The position numbers and the translations under genes are program-made. From Desulfobulbaceae bacterium (GTDB lineage: Bacteria > Desulfobacterota > Desulfobulbia > Desulfobulbales > Desulfocapsaceae), in NCBI GenBank assembly GCA_030599175.1, contig JAUVON010000170.1, forward strand, positions 1 through 6,306: a stretch of 6,306 nucleotides of DNA, in the 5' to 3' direction. The notes beneath the pieces were generated by a model, which did not search any database, had not been told where the DNA came from, and saw nothing but the letters and a program-made list of their open reading frames with translations. Positions 1-5,439 of this stretch are shown here, piece after piece (within the stretch, counting starts at the first letter, position 1; every line of letters begins with the position of its first letter).

Positions 1-49
1 AGCCAGCAGAGGTTTTAAACAGAAAAGATATTCTTCTTTTGGAACCAGG

Positions 50-100
50 GGGGTCAATATTCAACGCTGATAAGGGGTCTAATTTCGACGCTGAACAACA
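50..100 (+). mobile_element. Terminal repeats of an IS21-like element (right end remnant)
   Basis: Two 21-base direct repeats, at 50-70 and 74-94, match at 17 of 21 positions. Both read GGGGTC...TTC(A/G)ACGCTGA. Tandem copies of a GGGGTCAATTTTCRACGC-like motif are typical of the ends of IS21-family elements, just outside istB. Read from the other strand, the sequence starts TGTTGTTCAGCG at about position 100, which suits a TG-starting element tip. Bases 1-49 would then lie inside the element, but no istB coding could be recognised there. The family call comes from memory of the terminal motif; the repeats themselves are seen directly. Confidence 0.5.
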
Positions 101-336
101 AAGGGCAAATTGGCGGGGAGGTACGTGTCTGTGGTATACTTCAACAAGGTTAGCATTGAGTCAATTTTCCGAATGTTTTTGTACCATAAGAAATCTTCAG
201 CATATGGCTCTTCTAACTTATAAAACAGCTATTCGTTCTTGCGAAACAGGAGGTCACAAGAAGATCAGGGGAGCCATTAAGATAGCGTCTATAGATTAAT
301 TTGTTGAGACTAGAAGATTAGAAGAAGGAGTATGTT
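101..336. other. Non-coding stretch between IS-like end and first gene
   Basis: No convincing gene was found here. An open frame runs through 39-299, but it begins inside the IS-like repeats, has no ribosome binding site and gives a protein with no recognisable pattern, so I treat it as chance. The last bases (326-330, AGGAG) are the ribosome binding site of the next gene. No strong promoter was seen. Confidence 0.5.
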
Positions 337-588
337 ATGAAAATTATAAGCGATAAAATTGATGGTCCAATGAAGAATGAAGAAGTCCAGGCTATAATAG
401 AAAATGAATGGGATGAAGGCATTCTATATGTATTTAAAAAGGAACACCCTGATGCCGTGCTGGTAGTATCTCCTGCTGGCGATTCAGTAGACTATTGGGT
501 GGATATCTTCGATACAAATGGAGAGATAGTAGCCAGATTCAGTATGGTTGATAGTGAATTAGAACAAAGCCTATTGACGACAAATTAA
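337..588 (+). CDS. Small acidic protein of unknown function (83 aa)
   Basis: I do not recognise this protein. The start is well supported: an AGGAG at 326-330 lies 6 bases before the ATG at 337. The product is strongly acidic (about 18 Asp/Glu against 6 Lys/Arg) and has no signal peptide, membrane segment or cysteine, so it is probably cytoplasmic. The middle (residues about 28-70) alternates hydrophobic and polar residues (ILYVFKKEHPDAVLVVSP, then YWVDIFDTNGEIVARFSM), which suggests a small beta-rich fold. It stands alone: the IS-like end lies upstream and a 350-base gap follows. Its position next to a mobile-element end, with no partner gene, suggests accessory DNA. A role such as immunity protein or antitoxin cannot be shown from the sequence. 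Confidence 0.7.
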   Translation: MKIISDKIDGPMKNEEVQAIIENEWDEGILYVFKKEHPDAVLVVSPAGDSVDYWVDIFDTNGEIVARFSMVDSELEQSLLTTN

Positions 589-944
589 GAAAAAATACTA
601 TCCACCTTACGGTTGTTCTTCACCGTTAGACGCTAAAAACTCACCACGCCCCTCTTGTTAACAAATTCGAACTTTTTAATTACCACATTGCAGTATCCCT
701 TCAGCAATAAAAAGGTCGGCTTTTCCGCATTGTTGGAAATATTTTCCTGTAAACTGGGTATGGGTTTATCTTTTAAATCGCTCTTGATTTTTAGTAGCAA
801 TGAAAGTCTCTGTAATTATGAGTGCTTCAATAGATCGGATTAACATGCAGGAGGGATGGAATAATTATTGCATAAAAATCACGTGTTATCAACAGTATAG
901 TGGGAATGGTTCCCAGGGAATCCAGCACAAAGGAGTATTATAAG
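589..944. other. Intergenic region and long leader of the cold-shock gene
   Basis: There is no supported gene in these 356 bases. A 62-codon frame (655-843) opens with TTG without a ribosome binding site. A weak hairpin (ACGGT 609-613 with ACCGT 622-626) follows the upstream gene, but it has no T-run. The right part, from about 845, is probably the untranslated leader of the cold-shock gene and contains the palindromes annotated separately. I could not place its promoter with confidence. Confidence 0.5.
902..920 (+). promoter_or_regulatory. Overlapping palindromes in the csp leader
   Basis: GGGAA (902-906), TTCCC (910-914) and GGGAA (916-920) follow one another. The central TTCCC can pair with either flank: TGGGAA/TTCCCA with a 3-base loop, or TTCCC/GGGAA with a 1-base spacer. 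The block ends 10 bases before the AGGAG (931-935) of the cold-shock gene. It could be an RNA switch in the leader or an operator dyad on DNA. The pairing is seen; the function is inferred. Confidence 0.35.
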
Positions 945-1145
945 ATGGCTGAAGGTACAGTAAAGTGGTTTAACGATGCAAAAGGTTTTGGTTTTATTGA
1001 GCAGGACGGCGGCAAAGATGTATTTGTTCATCATTCCGCAATTCAGTCCGAGGGTTTCAAATCCCTCACGGAAGGCGCACGGGTAACCTTCGATGTTGTC
1101 GACGGCCCAAAAGGACCTGCCGCAGAGAACGTTGTCCAGCAGTAA
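945..1145 (+). CDS. CspA-family cold-shock protein (66 aa)
   Basis: A single-domain cold-shock protein: a five-strand OB-fold that binds single-stranded RNA and DNA and acts as an RNA chaperone in the cytoplasm. The sequence shows the family signature: GTVKWFN at residues 4-10, RNP1 KGFGFI at 13-18 and RNP2 VFVHHSAI at 26-33. The usual end, [10 protein letters not shown], is at 54-63. The length of 66 aa is normal. I chose the ATG at 945 because an AGGAG at 931-935 lies 9 bases upstream and the protein then starts MAEGTVKWF as in homologues; an in-frame GTG at 900 would add a tail not seen in the family. The gene stands alone, with a palindromic leader upstream and a hairpin downstream. Cold induction is common in the family, but csp paralogues differ, so neither paralogue letter nor regulation is assigned. 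Confidence 0.96.
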   Translation: MAEGTVKWFNDAKGFGFIEQDGGKDVFVHHSAIQSEGFKSLTEGARVTFDVVDGPKGPAAENVVQQ

Positions 1146-1221
1146 AAATTCCTTTATATATCGACTCTTGTAAAGAGACAAAAGGCAGAGCAAAATAGAG
1201 AAACACAAAGGCACTGTCGAG

Positions 1222-1277
1222 GAAACTGTCAACCTTCTTTCTCAAGAAGATTGACAGTTTCAAGTCCAACTTTTTTT
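1222..1277 (+). terminator. Hairpin downstream of csp, probable terminator
   Basis: A perfect 11-base inverted repeat, GAAACTGTCAA (1222-1232) with TTGACAGTTTC (1251-1261), continues inward after one mismatch by 5 more pairs (CTTCT/AGAAG), leaving a 6-base loop. A run of seven T follows at 1271-1277. The T-run starts about 9 bases after the stem, further than in a textbook intrinsic terminator. It could therefore also be a 3'-end stabilising or processing structure. It lies about 75 bases after the csp stop codon. Confidence 0.65.
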
Positions 1278-1387
1278 AATTGAAAACACTCAGAAAAAGG
1301 CGATCTTTTTTAACAGAGGCTGACAACATGCTTTTGTAATGCAAATTTATTTTCCATTTTACCTGTACGCTACAGCCTAAAACATTA

Positions 1388-1422
1388 TTCCAGAGCATCA
1401 ATAAAAAATTGATAATCTGGAA
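1388..1422. repeat. Isolated inverted repeat upstream of orn
   Basis: TTCCAGA (1388-1394) pairs with TCTGGAA (1416-1422), and inside it ATCAAT pairs with ATTGAT around an A-rich loop. No T-run follows on either strand, so a terminator is not supported. It lies in the 298 bases between the csp hairpin and orn, which hold no other clear feature; no good sigma-70 promoter for orn was found there. Confidence 0.4.
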
Positions 1423-1559
1423 AAACAATAATCTTGCACTTCCGTAGTTTTATCTATTGAAAGAAGGTCTGGGTTCACTATTGTTGTTTTAATAAGGGTA
1501 ACTAAAACATTCGCATTACCAAGTATAAAATTGGGGTTCTCTGAAAGGGTAGGATCTCT

Positions 1560-2102
1560 ATGAACGACAGCGGCAATCTGGTGTGGATCGACCTGGAAAT
1601 GACCGGACTGAATCCTTTTACAGACAGGATTTTGGAGGTGGCGACGATAGTCACCAATTCCCAGTTGGACATCCTTGCTGATGGCCCAGTCATCGCCATC
1701 CATCAGCCGAAAGAGTTGTTGGCCGCAATGGACCCCTGGAATACTAAACAGCATCGAAAAACTGGTTTGATCGAACGGTCCGGCAAGAGCACCTACACCT
1801 GTCGGCAGGCAGAGTTGGAAACTCTAGACTTTATTAGCCAGTGGGTGGAATATCAGGTCTCTCCGATGTGCGGCAATTCGGTCTGTCAGGATCGCCGTTT
1901 TCTTGCCCGGTTCATGCCTGAGCTGGAAAAATATTTTCATTACCGTAATATCGACGTCAGCACCATCAAAGAGCTGGCGCAACGTTGGGCTCCCAACCTG
2001 GCATATTTCAGTAAAGAGTGCCGGCATCGAGCTTACGACGATATCAAGGAATCAATCGATGAGCTAAAATATTACGGCGACTACTTCCTCAAGAAAAAAT
2101 AA
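1560..2102 (+). CDS. orn: Oligoribonuclease (DEDDh 3'-5' exonuclease, 180 aa)
   Basis: Degrades short RNA, chiefly dinucleotides, to mononucleotides; it finishes mRNA turnover and removes pGpG left by cyclic-di-GMP breakdown. It acts in the cytoplasm as a dimer with two metal ions. The protein aligns by eye along its whole length with E. coli Orn. All DEDDh residues visible in the motifs are present: D11 and E13 in [10 protein letters not shown]111 in [11 protein letters not shown], and H156 with D161 in [10 protein letters not shown]. The conserved [11 protein letters not shown] block is at 125-135. The length of 180 aa is normal. The ATG at 1560 has AGGA 5 bases upstream (1551-1554). The gene stands alone, with no overlapping neighbour, whereas the csp hairpin 280 bases upstream suggests it is transcribed separately. 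It appears intact and functional. Confidence 0.96.
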   Translation: MNDSGNLVWIDLEMTGLNPFTDRILEVATIVTNSQLDILADGPVIAIHQPKELLAAMDPWNTKQHRKTGLIERSGKSTYTCRQAELETLDFISQWVEYQVSPMCGNSVCQDRRFLARFMPELEKYFHYRNIDVSTIKELAQRWAPNLAYFSKECRHRAYDDIKESIDELKYYGDYFLKKK

Positions 2103-2357
2103 ACGGGCGGGAACTGTATACAAGGAGTACCTGTAACGTCTCGCAATCAAGAACGTCCAGACCCGCTATAACGTCTAATCTTGTCCCACATTATTTGACA
2201 ATAAGAATAGGTCGAACCCACATTAAATGCGAATAAACTGCAGCCGCTTACCCAGGGCGCCAGGGGAATTATAAATAATGATGGCTACGCCATAAAAAAA
2301 CGGAAAAATACCCGGATATCATTGTGGATTGTGTGTTATGCAAACCTATATAATACT
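2103..2357. other. Intergenic region with short direct repeats
   Basis: No gene is supported here. Two pairs of short direct repeats are visible: TAACGTCT at 2134-2141 and 2169-2176, and CCCACATTA at 2185-2193 and 2217-2225. A small dyad, ATGGC-TAC-GCCAT (2281-2293), is followed by seven A. On the minus strand the T-run comes before the dyad, so it is not a terminator for either direction. The meaning of these repeats is unknown. Confidence 0.35.
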
Positions 2358-2386
2358 TTGTCGATGTGGTACAATGTGTATATATA
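2358..2386 (+). promoter_or_regulatory. Putative sigma-70 promoter for the STAS-like gene
   Basis: TTGTCG (2358-2363) and TATATA (2381-2386) are 17 bases apart; an overlapping TATAAT at 2383-2388 would give 19. Transcription would start at about 2393, leaving a leader of some 30 bases before the ATG at 2425. The upstream in-frame codons would then lie outside the message, which supports the later start. Confidence 0.45.
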
Positions 2387-2424
2387 ATATGACCCTCAAA
2401 GCTCGATTTCCAAAAGAGGCGCGT

Positions 2425-2799
2425 ATGAAATATCAACTAACTAACTGTGAAATTGAACAGCTATTGGACAATGTCTTTCAAACAACTCCAAAAGAAGGCA
2501 TTGTAGTAGATAAAAAATGCGTAAGTGAATGCTGGACCCTCTGGGATGAAATACGAGATGAACCATTCGGACTTCTCATAAATTGTAAAAATTCATTTTC
2601 ACTTTCCTTTGAAGGACGTCGGGACATTAGCAAACACCCCCTTCAACAAAAAACGGCAATTTTCTGTGATAATATTGTTGAACTAGAAAGGAAATTTAGA
2701 GCAACAGCACAATTAGGAGAAACCATGGGACATTCTTTGGACAACTGCAAAATGTTCTCCAGCAGAGACTACGCAATAAAATGGTTGTCCGACATTTGA
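2425..2799 (+). CDS. STAS/SpoIIAA-like small protein (124 aa)
   Basis: A probable cytoplasmic protein that, by eye, resembles the STAS/SpoIIAA-like family. The pattern is FGLLINCKNSFSLSFEG (residues 48-64), then a hydrophobic strand KTAIFCD (76-82), and a C-terminal FSSRDYAIKWL (111-121), like the 'F.dreeAlaWL' ending of those proteins. Members are often annotated only by fold, and no catalytic role is known to me. The start at 2425 is preferred over an in-frame GTG/ATG further up because AAGAGG (2414-2419) lies 5 bases before it and a promoter overlaps the longer version. Six cysteines (8, 32, 36, 54, 81, 108) are many for its size. The gene is monocistronic. The stop at 2799 is about 110 bases before the ssrA scar. 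The family call is tentative; that it is a real gene is fairly sure. Confidence 0.7.
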   Translation: MKYQLTNCEIEQLLDNVFQTTPKEGIVVDKKCVSECWTLWDEIRDEPFGLLINCKNSFSLSFEGRRDISKHPLQQKTAIFCDNIVELERKFRATAQLGETMGHSLDNCKMFSSRDYAIKWLSDI

Positions 2800-2907
2800 G
2801 TCTCTATCCTTCACAGAGTCTTAGGCAATAATTCTCCTGAACGACGTTGTGTCCCTCATGTGGCACGGCACACGCTAGAAGTCTTTGTCCGTCTAGTGGG
2901 GCATCAG

Positions 2908-2930
2908 TTTGACTCCCGCCACCTCCACCA
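2908..2930 (+). pseudogene. ssrA: 3' end of a tmRNA gene, probable attachment-site scar
   Basis: The bases read like the T-loop (TTTGACT, 2908-2914), 3' T-stem (CCCGC, 2915-2919), acceptor strand (CACCTCC, 2920-2926), A and encoded CCA (2928-2930) of a tmRNA. The 5' half of the T-stem should be GCGGG, but 2903-2907 is ATCAG, and no tmRNA body lies upstream. The match therefore begins abruptly around 2908-2911. Tyrosine integrases commonly recombine in this part of ssrA and leave just such a 3'-end copy at the far end of an island. A tRNA with a similar end is the main alternative. Confidence 0.6.
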
Positions 2931-2945
2931 TTTTGAAGTTTAAAG

Positions 2946-2963
2946 AAGTCCGCTAAAGTCCAG
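2946..2963 (+). repeat. AGTCC direct repeats next to the ssrA scar
   Basis: AAGTCC occurs twice in close succession (GAAGTCCGCTAAAGTCCAG), about 17 bases after the CCA, and a related GTGTCCAG follows at about 3009. Short repeats of this kind often flank the core of integrase attachment sites as arm-type sites, which fits the neighbouring scar. No integrase gene is present in the window. The repeats are seen; the role is inferred. Confidence 0.3.
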
Positions 2964-3004
2964 AACCCCGTTAGCCTGCAAGGCTTTCATGGTTTTTTGT
3001 TTTC
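2964..3004 (+). terminator. Terminator-like hairpin after the ssrA end
   Basis: AGCCT-GCA-AGGCT (2973-2985) is enclosed by AACC (2964-2967) and GGTT (2991-2994) across a symmetrical 5/5 internal loop. A T-rich tract, TTTTTTGTTTT, overlaps and follows the outer strand. This would suit the terminator of an ssrA gene and supports the reading of the preceding bases as its 3' end. Confidence 0.5.
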
Positions 3005-3368
3005 CTATAGTGTCCAGCAAGATCTATTGACATCTGACGGGTATGAGATGTTTCGTAACCTTTCCGAAAAGTCTGCCTTGTTCTCAAGTTTAGACCTTCA
3101 GCTTCCGAATGTTGAAGTCAGCTCTAGACGTGTTGAGGAGGCTTCACTTGTGGTGAGTAGGTCATTGTTGGAGCTTGAACTACGGGAAAAATACGGTGTT
3201 ACCGTGTTTGCGGTACGCCGCGATTCACAAATAGTTCTTAACCCTGAAGTGGATAGATCTTTTTACGCTGACGATGTTCTTTAAGTAATTGGTGCCCCGG
3301 AAAAGCTATCCGAAATCGGCAAGTTGTTCAATACAGGAGAAAACCAATGCGATATTACAGCAAGCTGA
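3004..3368 (+). pseudogene. C-terminal stump of a KefB/KefC-type (CPA2) cation/proton antiporter
   Basis: Only the cytoplasmic end of a CPA2 antiporter remains. The linker SDGYEMFRNLS is followed by an RCK_C (TrkA-C) regulatory domain: the core is LLELELREKYGVTVFAVRR, then a ligand-binding-type strand, then YADDVL. The frame is stopped by TAA at 3282-3284, yet the same frame goes on with VIGAPEKLSEIGKLFNTGEN, the expected rest of the domain, and ends at TGA 3366-3368. The break is thus a single nonsense change. The membrane domain (about 400 residues) is absent; homology begins near 3004-3013, right after the terminator-like hairpin at the ssrA scar. No ribosome binding site precedes it. The tail overlaps the start of the BON gene by 22 bases, so the two once formed an operon. 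The family call is strong; the exact subfamily is not. Confidence 0.8.
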
Positions 3369-3892
3369 CCACAATTCCGTTCATTGGGACAGCACTTTTT
3401 CTGGTCTTCTTGCTCCCAATTTTCCAGGCCCTTGCCTCAAATAATGACACCATCAGGCAACATATCAAAAAAATGGCAACCGAACACTCCATTCTAAGCA
3501 ACAGCCAGGTTACCATATATGTTGAGAATGGCTTTGTCCTGCTCACTGGTACAGTACAACTCTACTTACAAAAAATGGCCTTTGAACAGATTGCCTGGAA
3601 AACCACGGGTGTAACCGAGGTGGAAAATGAAATTGAGGTCAAATCTGAATTTCCTCTCAGTGATACAACCATTGAGAGAAAAGTACGAATGACCCTGATG
3701 GATTGCGAATGCTTTCACGGAGGAAAATATATTATCACTGTTAGCAAAGGAGTTGTATCTGTAACAGGTGTCTTTTTCCATCCTCATGATGTGCAGATCC
3801 TCAAGCGGCAAATTGCAGAAATTGAGGGGGTTGTTGACATAAATATTCACGCCACACCCCTGATTACCGAGAGACCGGAATCTCGGCCATAA
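3347..3892 (+). CDS. Exported protein with two BON domains (OsmY-like, 181 aa)
   Basis: Probably a periplasmic or envelope-associated protein. Residues 1-30 form a signal peptide: a basic start (MRYYSK), a hydrophobic core (IPFIGTALFLVFLLPIF) and a cleavage-like QALA-S at 27-31. Two BON domains follow: about 34-99 (VENGFVLLTGTV ... GVTEVENEIEV) and about 105-168 (VSKGVVSVTGVF ... EGVVDINIH). BON domains are thought to bind phospholipid surfaces; OsmY-type proteins protect the envelope under osmotic stress or act as chaperones. AGGAG lies about 8 bases before the ATG. The start lies inside the tail of the broken antiporter, so the gene has probably lost its old operon promoter and may now depend on read-through or an unseen promoter. 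Two cysteines (120, 122) in the second domain are unusual. The gene looks intact. Confidence 0.85.
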   Translation: MRYYSKLTTIPFIGTALFLVFLLPIFQALASNNDTIRQHIKKMATEHSILSNSQVTIYVENGFVLLTGTVQLYLQKMAFEQIAWKTTGVTEVENEIEVKSEFPLSDTTIERKVRMTLMDCECFHGGKYIITVSKGVVSVTGVFFHPHDVQILKRQIAEIEGVVDINIHATPLITERPESRP

Positions 3893-4267
3893 TGATTACT
3901 CTAATAGTTCTATTTGACTTCACATCTGCTTTTCCTATAATAAGGGTGTAGCCACGTTGAAAGGCGTCTGATTGCCCCAGATCTGTCCTGTCTAGTGGCA
4001 ATGTTATGTCCCCCCTGCGAACTTATGCTGGGGTATGAAATACTTCTTCTTTTAACAATTGGTTCGACGGTTTAAAACCTACTCCTGTGAGCCGACTCTT
4101 GAGGAACTATGTTATTTTTCGTCCAACATCGTGGCTCACTATCCTCCTCTTTACATTGAGTCAAGTAGTATCCCAATAAGAACAGACCAGTGGCCATCTT
4201 AACCATTTAAGAAAAAATGCAATTTAAGACTAATTCCTGAGCACCTTCAAATAGAAGATGTAGAGCA
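3893..4267. other. Intergenic region, possible small-RNA locus
   Basis: These 375 bases hold no ORF of note. They contain a strong promoter-like sequence (3914-3941) and two helices: CCCCAG (3975-3980) with CTGGGG (4028-4033), extendable by two pairs, and GTGAGCC (4087-4093) with GGCTCAC (4133-4139), the latter enclosing an ATGTT/AACAT stem. No clear terminator closes the unit. A sequence at 3984-3998 resembles one at 2886-2899. It does not match 6S RNA, tmRNA or SRP RNA as far as I can tell. Confidence 0.35.
3914..3941 (+). promoter_or_regulatory. Near-consensus sigma-70 promoter without a downstream gene
   Basis: TTGACT (3914-3919) and TATAAT (3936-3941) are separated by 16 bases, one short of the optimum. 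Transcription would start at about 3948 and run rightwards through structured, non-coding sequence and then antisense into the 3' end of the minus-strand LamG-VanZ gene. This is the best promoter match I found in the window. Confidence 0.55.
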
Positions 4268-5437
4268 TCAATAATTTGACGCTCCGGAACTTTTGTCTGT
4301 TGCGGGCACACACCAACCGGCTAGCAATATCCCCAACCAGGCTCCCAGTGTATTCAGGCCAAGGTCCAACAAGCTCGAGCTTCTACCTGGCAGCCATCCT
4401 TGCAAAATTTCCATGCTTAGGCTGAGTGAAAAACAGAACACCACGATGACTGCGGCCTCATATTTTCCGGGCAATGAATGCGATTGCCGCAACCAGCAGT
4501 ATGCTACTGCCCCCAAAGGAATAAACCCAATAAGATTGAGGATTGCATCGACAAAAAAAGATCGGTTGGGATTGAAGTTATGCCATGGTGCGGACAGGAA
4601 TGCTTTTTTTAACTGGATCGGCCGTGGAGGCAGTTGCAACGGCTGATTGCGGCCGGACTGATCCGGTATTAAATGGCCTTCATGTTCACTGAATGTAAAA
4701 AGGAGCAGCAGATCTTCCGCTGCGCAGTGAAGAAAACGTGATTCACGTACCGATCTCTCATAAAGGCTCTTCACCTTCTCTGAAGAAAGAGCCTTGCCAT
4801 ACAATGCCAATCCATACATTTCTCCCTCCCAGCCATGTTTTCCATAGACCGAGTTTCCAAGAACAAGTCGCAGTTTTTTCCCATCATCCGGGACAGTTAA
4901 TCGCCAGTTTTTATTTTCTTTGGCTAATATACCGTTGATGAACAAACGGGTTCCAATACTACTTGAGGTGACCGTTATAAAACTTGCGTCTCCAAGGGTT
5001 AATGCATCTTTTGCAGAAATCCTCGGCCACCTTCTGGTATTGTCGTAGTCATCTCCATTCATAGCAATGACTGAAGATCCCCAATGCCAGATAGTCAATT
5101 GACGACGATCATCCCCATCATGCATCATCAGCATTGGTCTGAAACCTCGTCGACGCAAACTTTCAGCAGCCACACTCACATGGATTGTGAATTCACCGGA
5201 ATGCTGTTTGCTGTTAAAACTGTGAACATCGTCCACGTAGGCAATACCAGGATTAATGAACCGGAGAGCATTTTTTTTGGGTAGCCAATGTATATCGTTG
5301 GTAATGGGCCATACCTTTGGCCTCAAGCCAAAAAAAAGAACAATCACAACTATTGACAAGGCAAGTATTGTTAACGCATGATGTCTTGTTTTCTTCTTAT
5401 TCTTTTTCAAGAAAAGCATAAATATATCGTTTGCCAA
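4268..5437 (-). CDS. LamG-like domain / VanZ-family membrane protein (about 383-389 aa)
   Basis: A membrane protein of unknown activity with two parts. After a lysine-rich N-terminus comes a membrane segment (residues about 21-39), then a LamG/concanavalin-like domain at about 80-230 ([41 protein letters not shown]), likely outside the membrane and able to bind sugar. The C-terminus is VanZ-like: D297, N301 and GFIPLG (304-309), E343 and Q346, [10 protein letters not shown] (350-359), N362 and G365, with membrane segments near 297-315, 325-342 and 357-376. VanZ gives low-level teicoplanin resistance in enterococci, but most VanZ-domain proteins have no known role. The start is uncertain: TTG at 5437 or ATG at 5419, neither with a good ribosome binding site. 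The 5' end lies on the edge of a broken cysteine synthase gene, so the native promoter may be lost. Confidence 0.85.
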   Translation of the reverse strand: MANDIFMLFLKKNKKKTRHHALTILALSIVVIVLFFGLRPKVWPITNDIHWLPKKNALRFINPGIAYVDDVHSFNSKQHSGEFTIHVSVAAESLRRRGFRPMLMMHDGDDRRQLTIWHWGSSVIAMNGDDYDNTRRWPRISAKDALTLGDASFITVTSSSIGTRLFINGILAKENKNWRLTVPDDGKKLRLVLGNSVYGKHGWEGEMYGLALYGKALSSEKVKSLYERSVRESRFLHCAAEDLLLLFTFSEHEGHLIPDQSGRNQPLQLPPRPIQLKKAFLSAPWHNFNPNRSFFVDAILNLIGFIPLGAVAYCWLRQSHSLPGKYEAAVIVVFCFSLSLSMEILQGWLPGRSSSLLDLGLNTLGAWLGILLAGWCVPATDKSSGASNY

Positions 5438-5439
5438 AC
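5429..5439. repeat. Perfect 11-base palindrome at a breakpoint
   Basis: GTTTG-C-CAAAC is a perfect inverted repeat around position 5434. It lies exactly where recognisable cysteine synthase coding starts on the plus strand and where the possible TTG start of the LamG-VanZ gene lies on the minus strand. It could be a recombination trace, an operator, or chance. Confidence 0.3.

Noticed and set aside
39..299. Open frame of 86 codons on the plus strand
   Set aside because: It begins inside the IS21-like terminal repeats with a non-ATG codon, has no ribosome binding site, and its translation shows no family pattern.
605..660. Possible integron attC site after the small acidic gene (GTTAGAC at 625-631)
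   Set aside because: GTTAGAC fits GTTRRRY, but no complementary RYYYAAC partner lies at the start of the region, and no integrase or second cassette is present.
655..843. 62-codon plus-strand frame between the acidic gene and csp
   Set aside because: TTG start without a ribosome binding site and no recognisable protein features; most likely chance in AT-rich DNA.
849..901. Ribosome-binding-like GGAGGG at 851-856 and a possible leader peptide before csp
   Set aside because: The nearest ATG gives only two codons, and the TTG alternative about ten. No regulatory amino-acid run or attenuator was seen.
879..1269. Minus-strand open frames across the csp gene
   Set aside because: They lie opposite a clear cold-shock gene and its terminator hairpin; their translations show no family features.
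1398..1754. 118-codon minus-strand frame overlapping the start of orn
   Set aside because: It is antisense to the conserved catalytic N-terminus of orn and has no supported start site or protein pattern.
2850..2910. Remnant of an integrase C-terminus left of the ssrA scar
   Set aside because: A plus-strand frame shows RHTLEV, vaguely like the RHT motif of tyrosine recombinases, but nothing around it fits the rest of the catalytic domain.
3948..4140. 6S RNA (ssrS) downstream of the orphan promoter
   Set aside because: A short TGAGCCGA-like stretch occurs, but the long imperfect duplex with a central open bubble that defines 6S RNA was not found.
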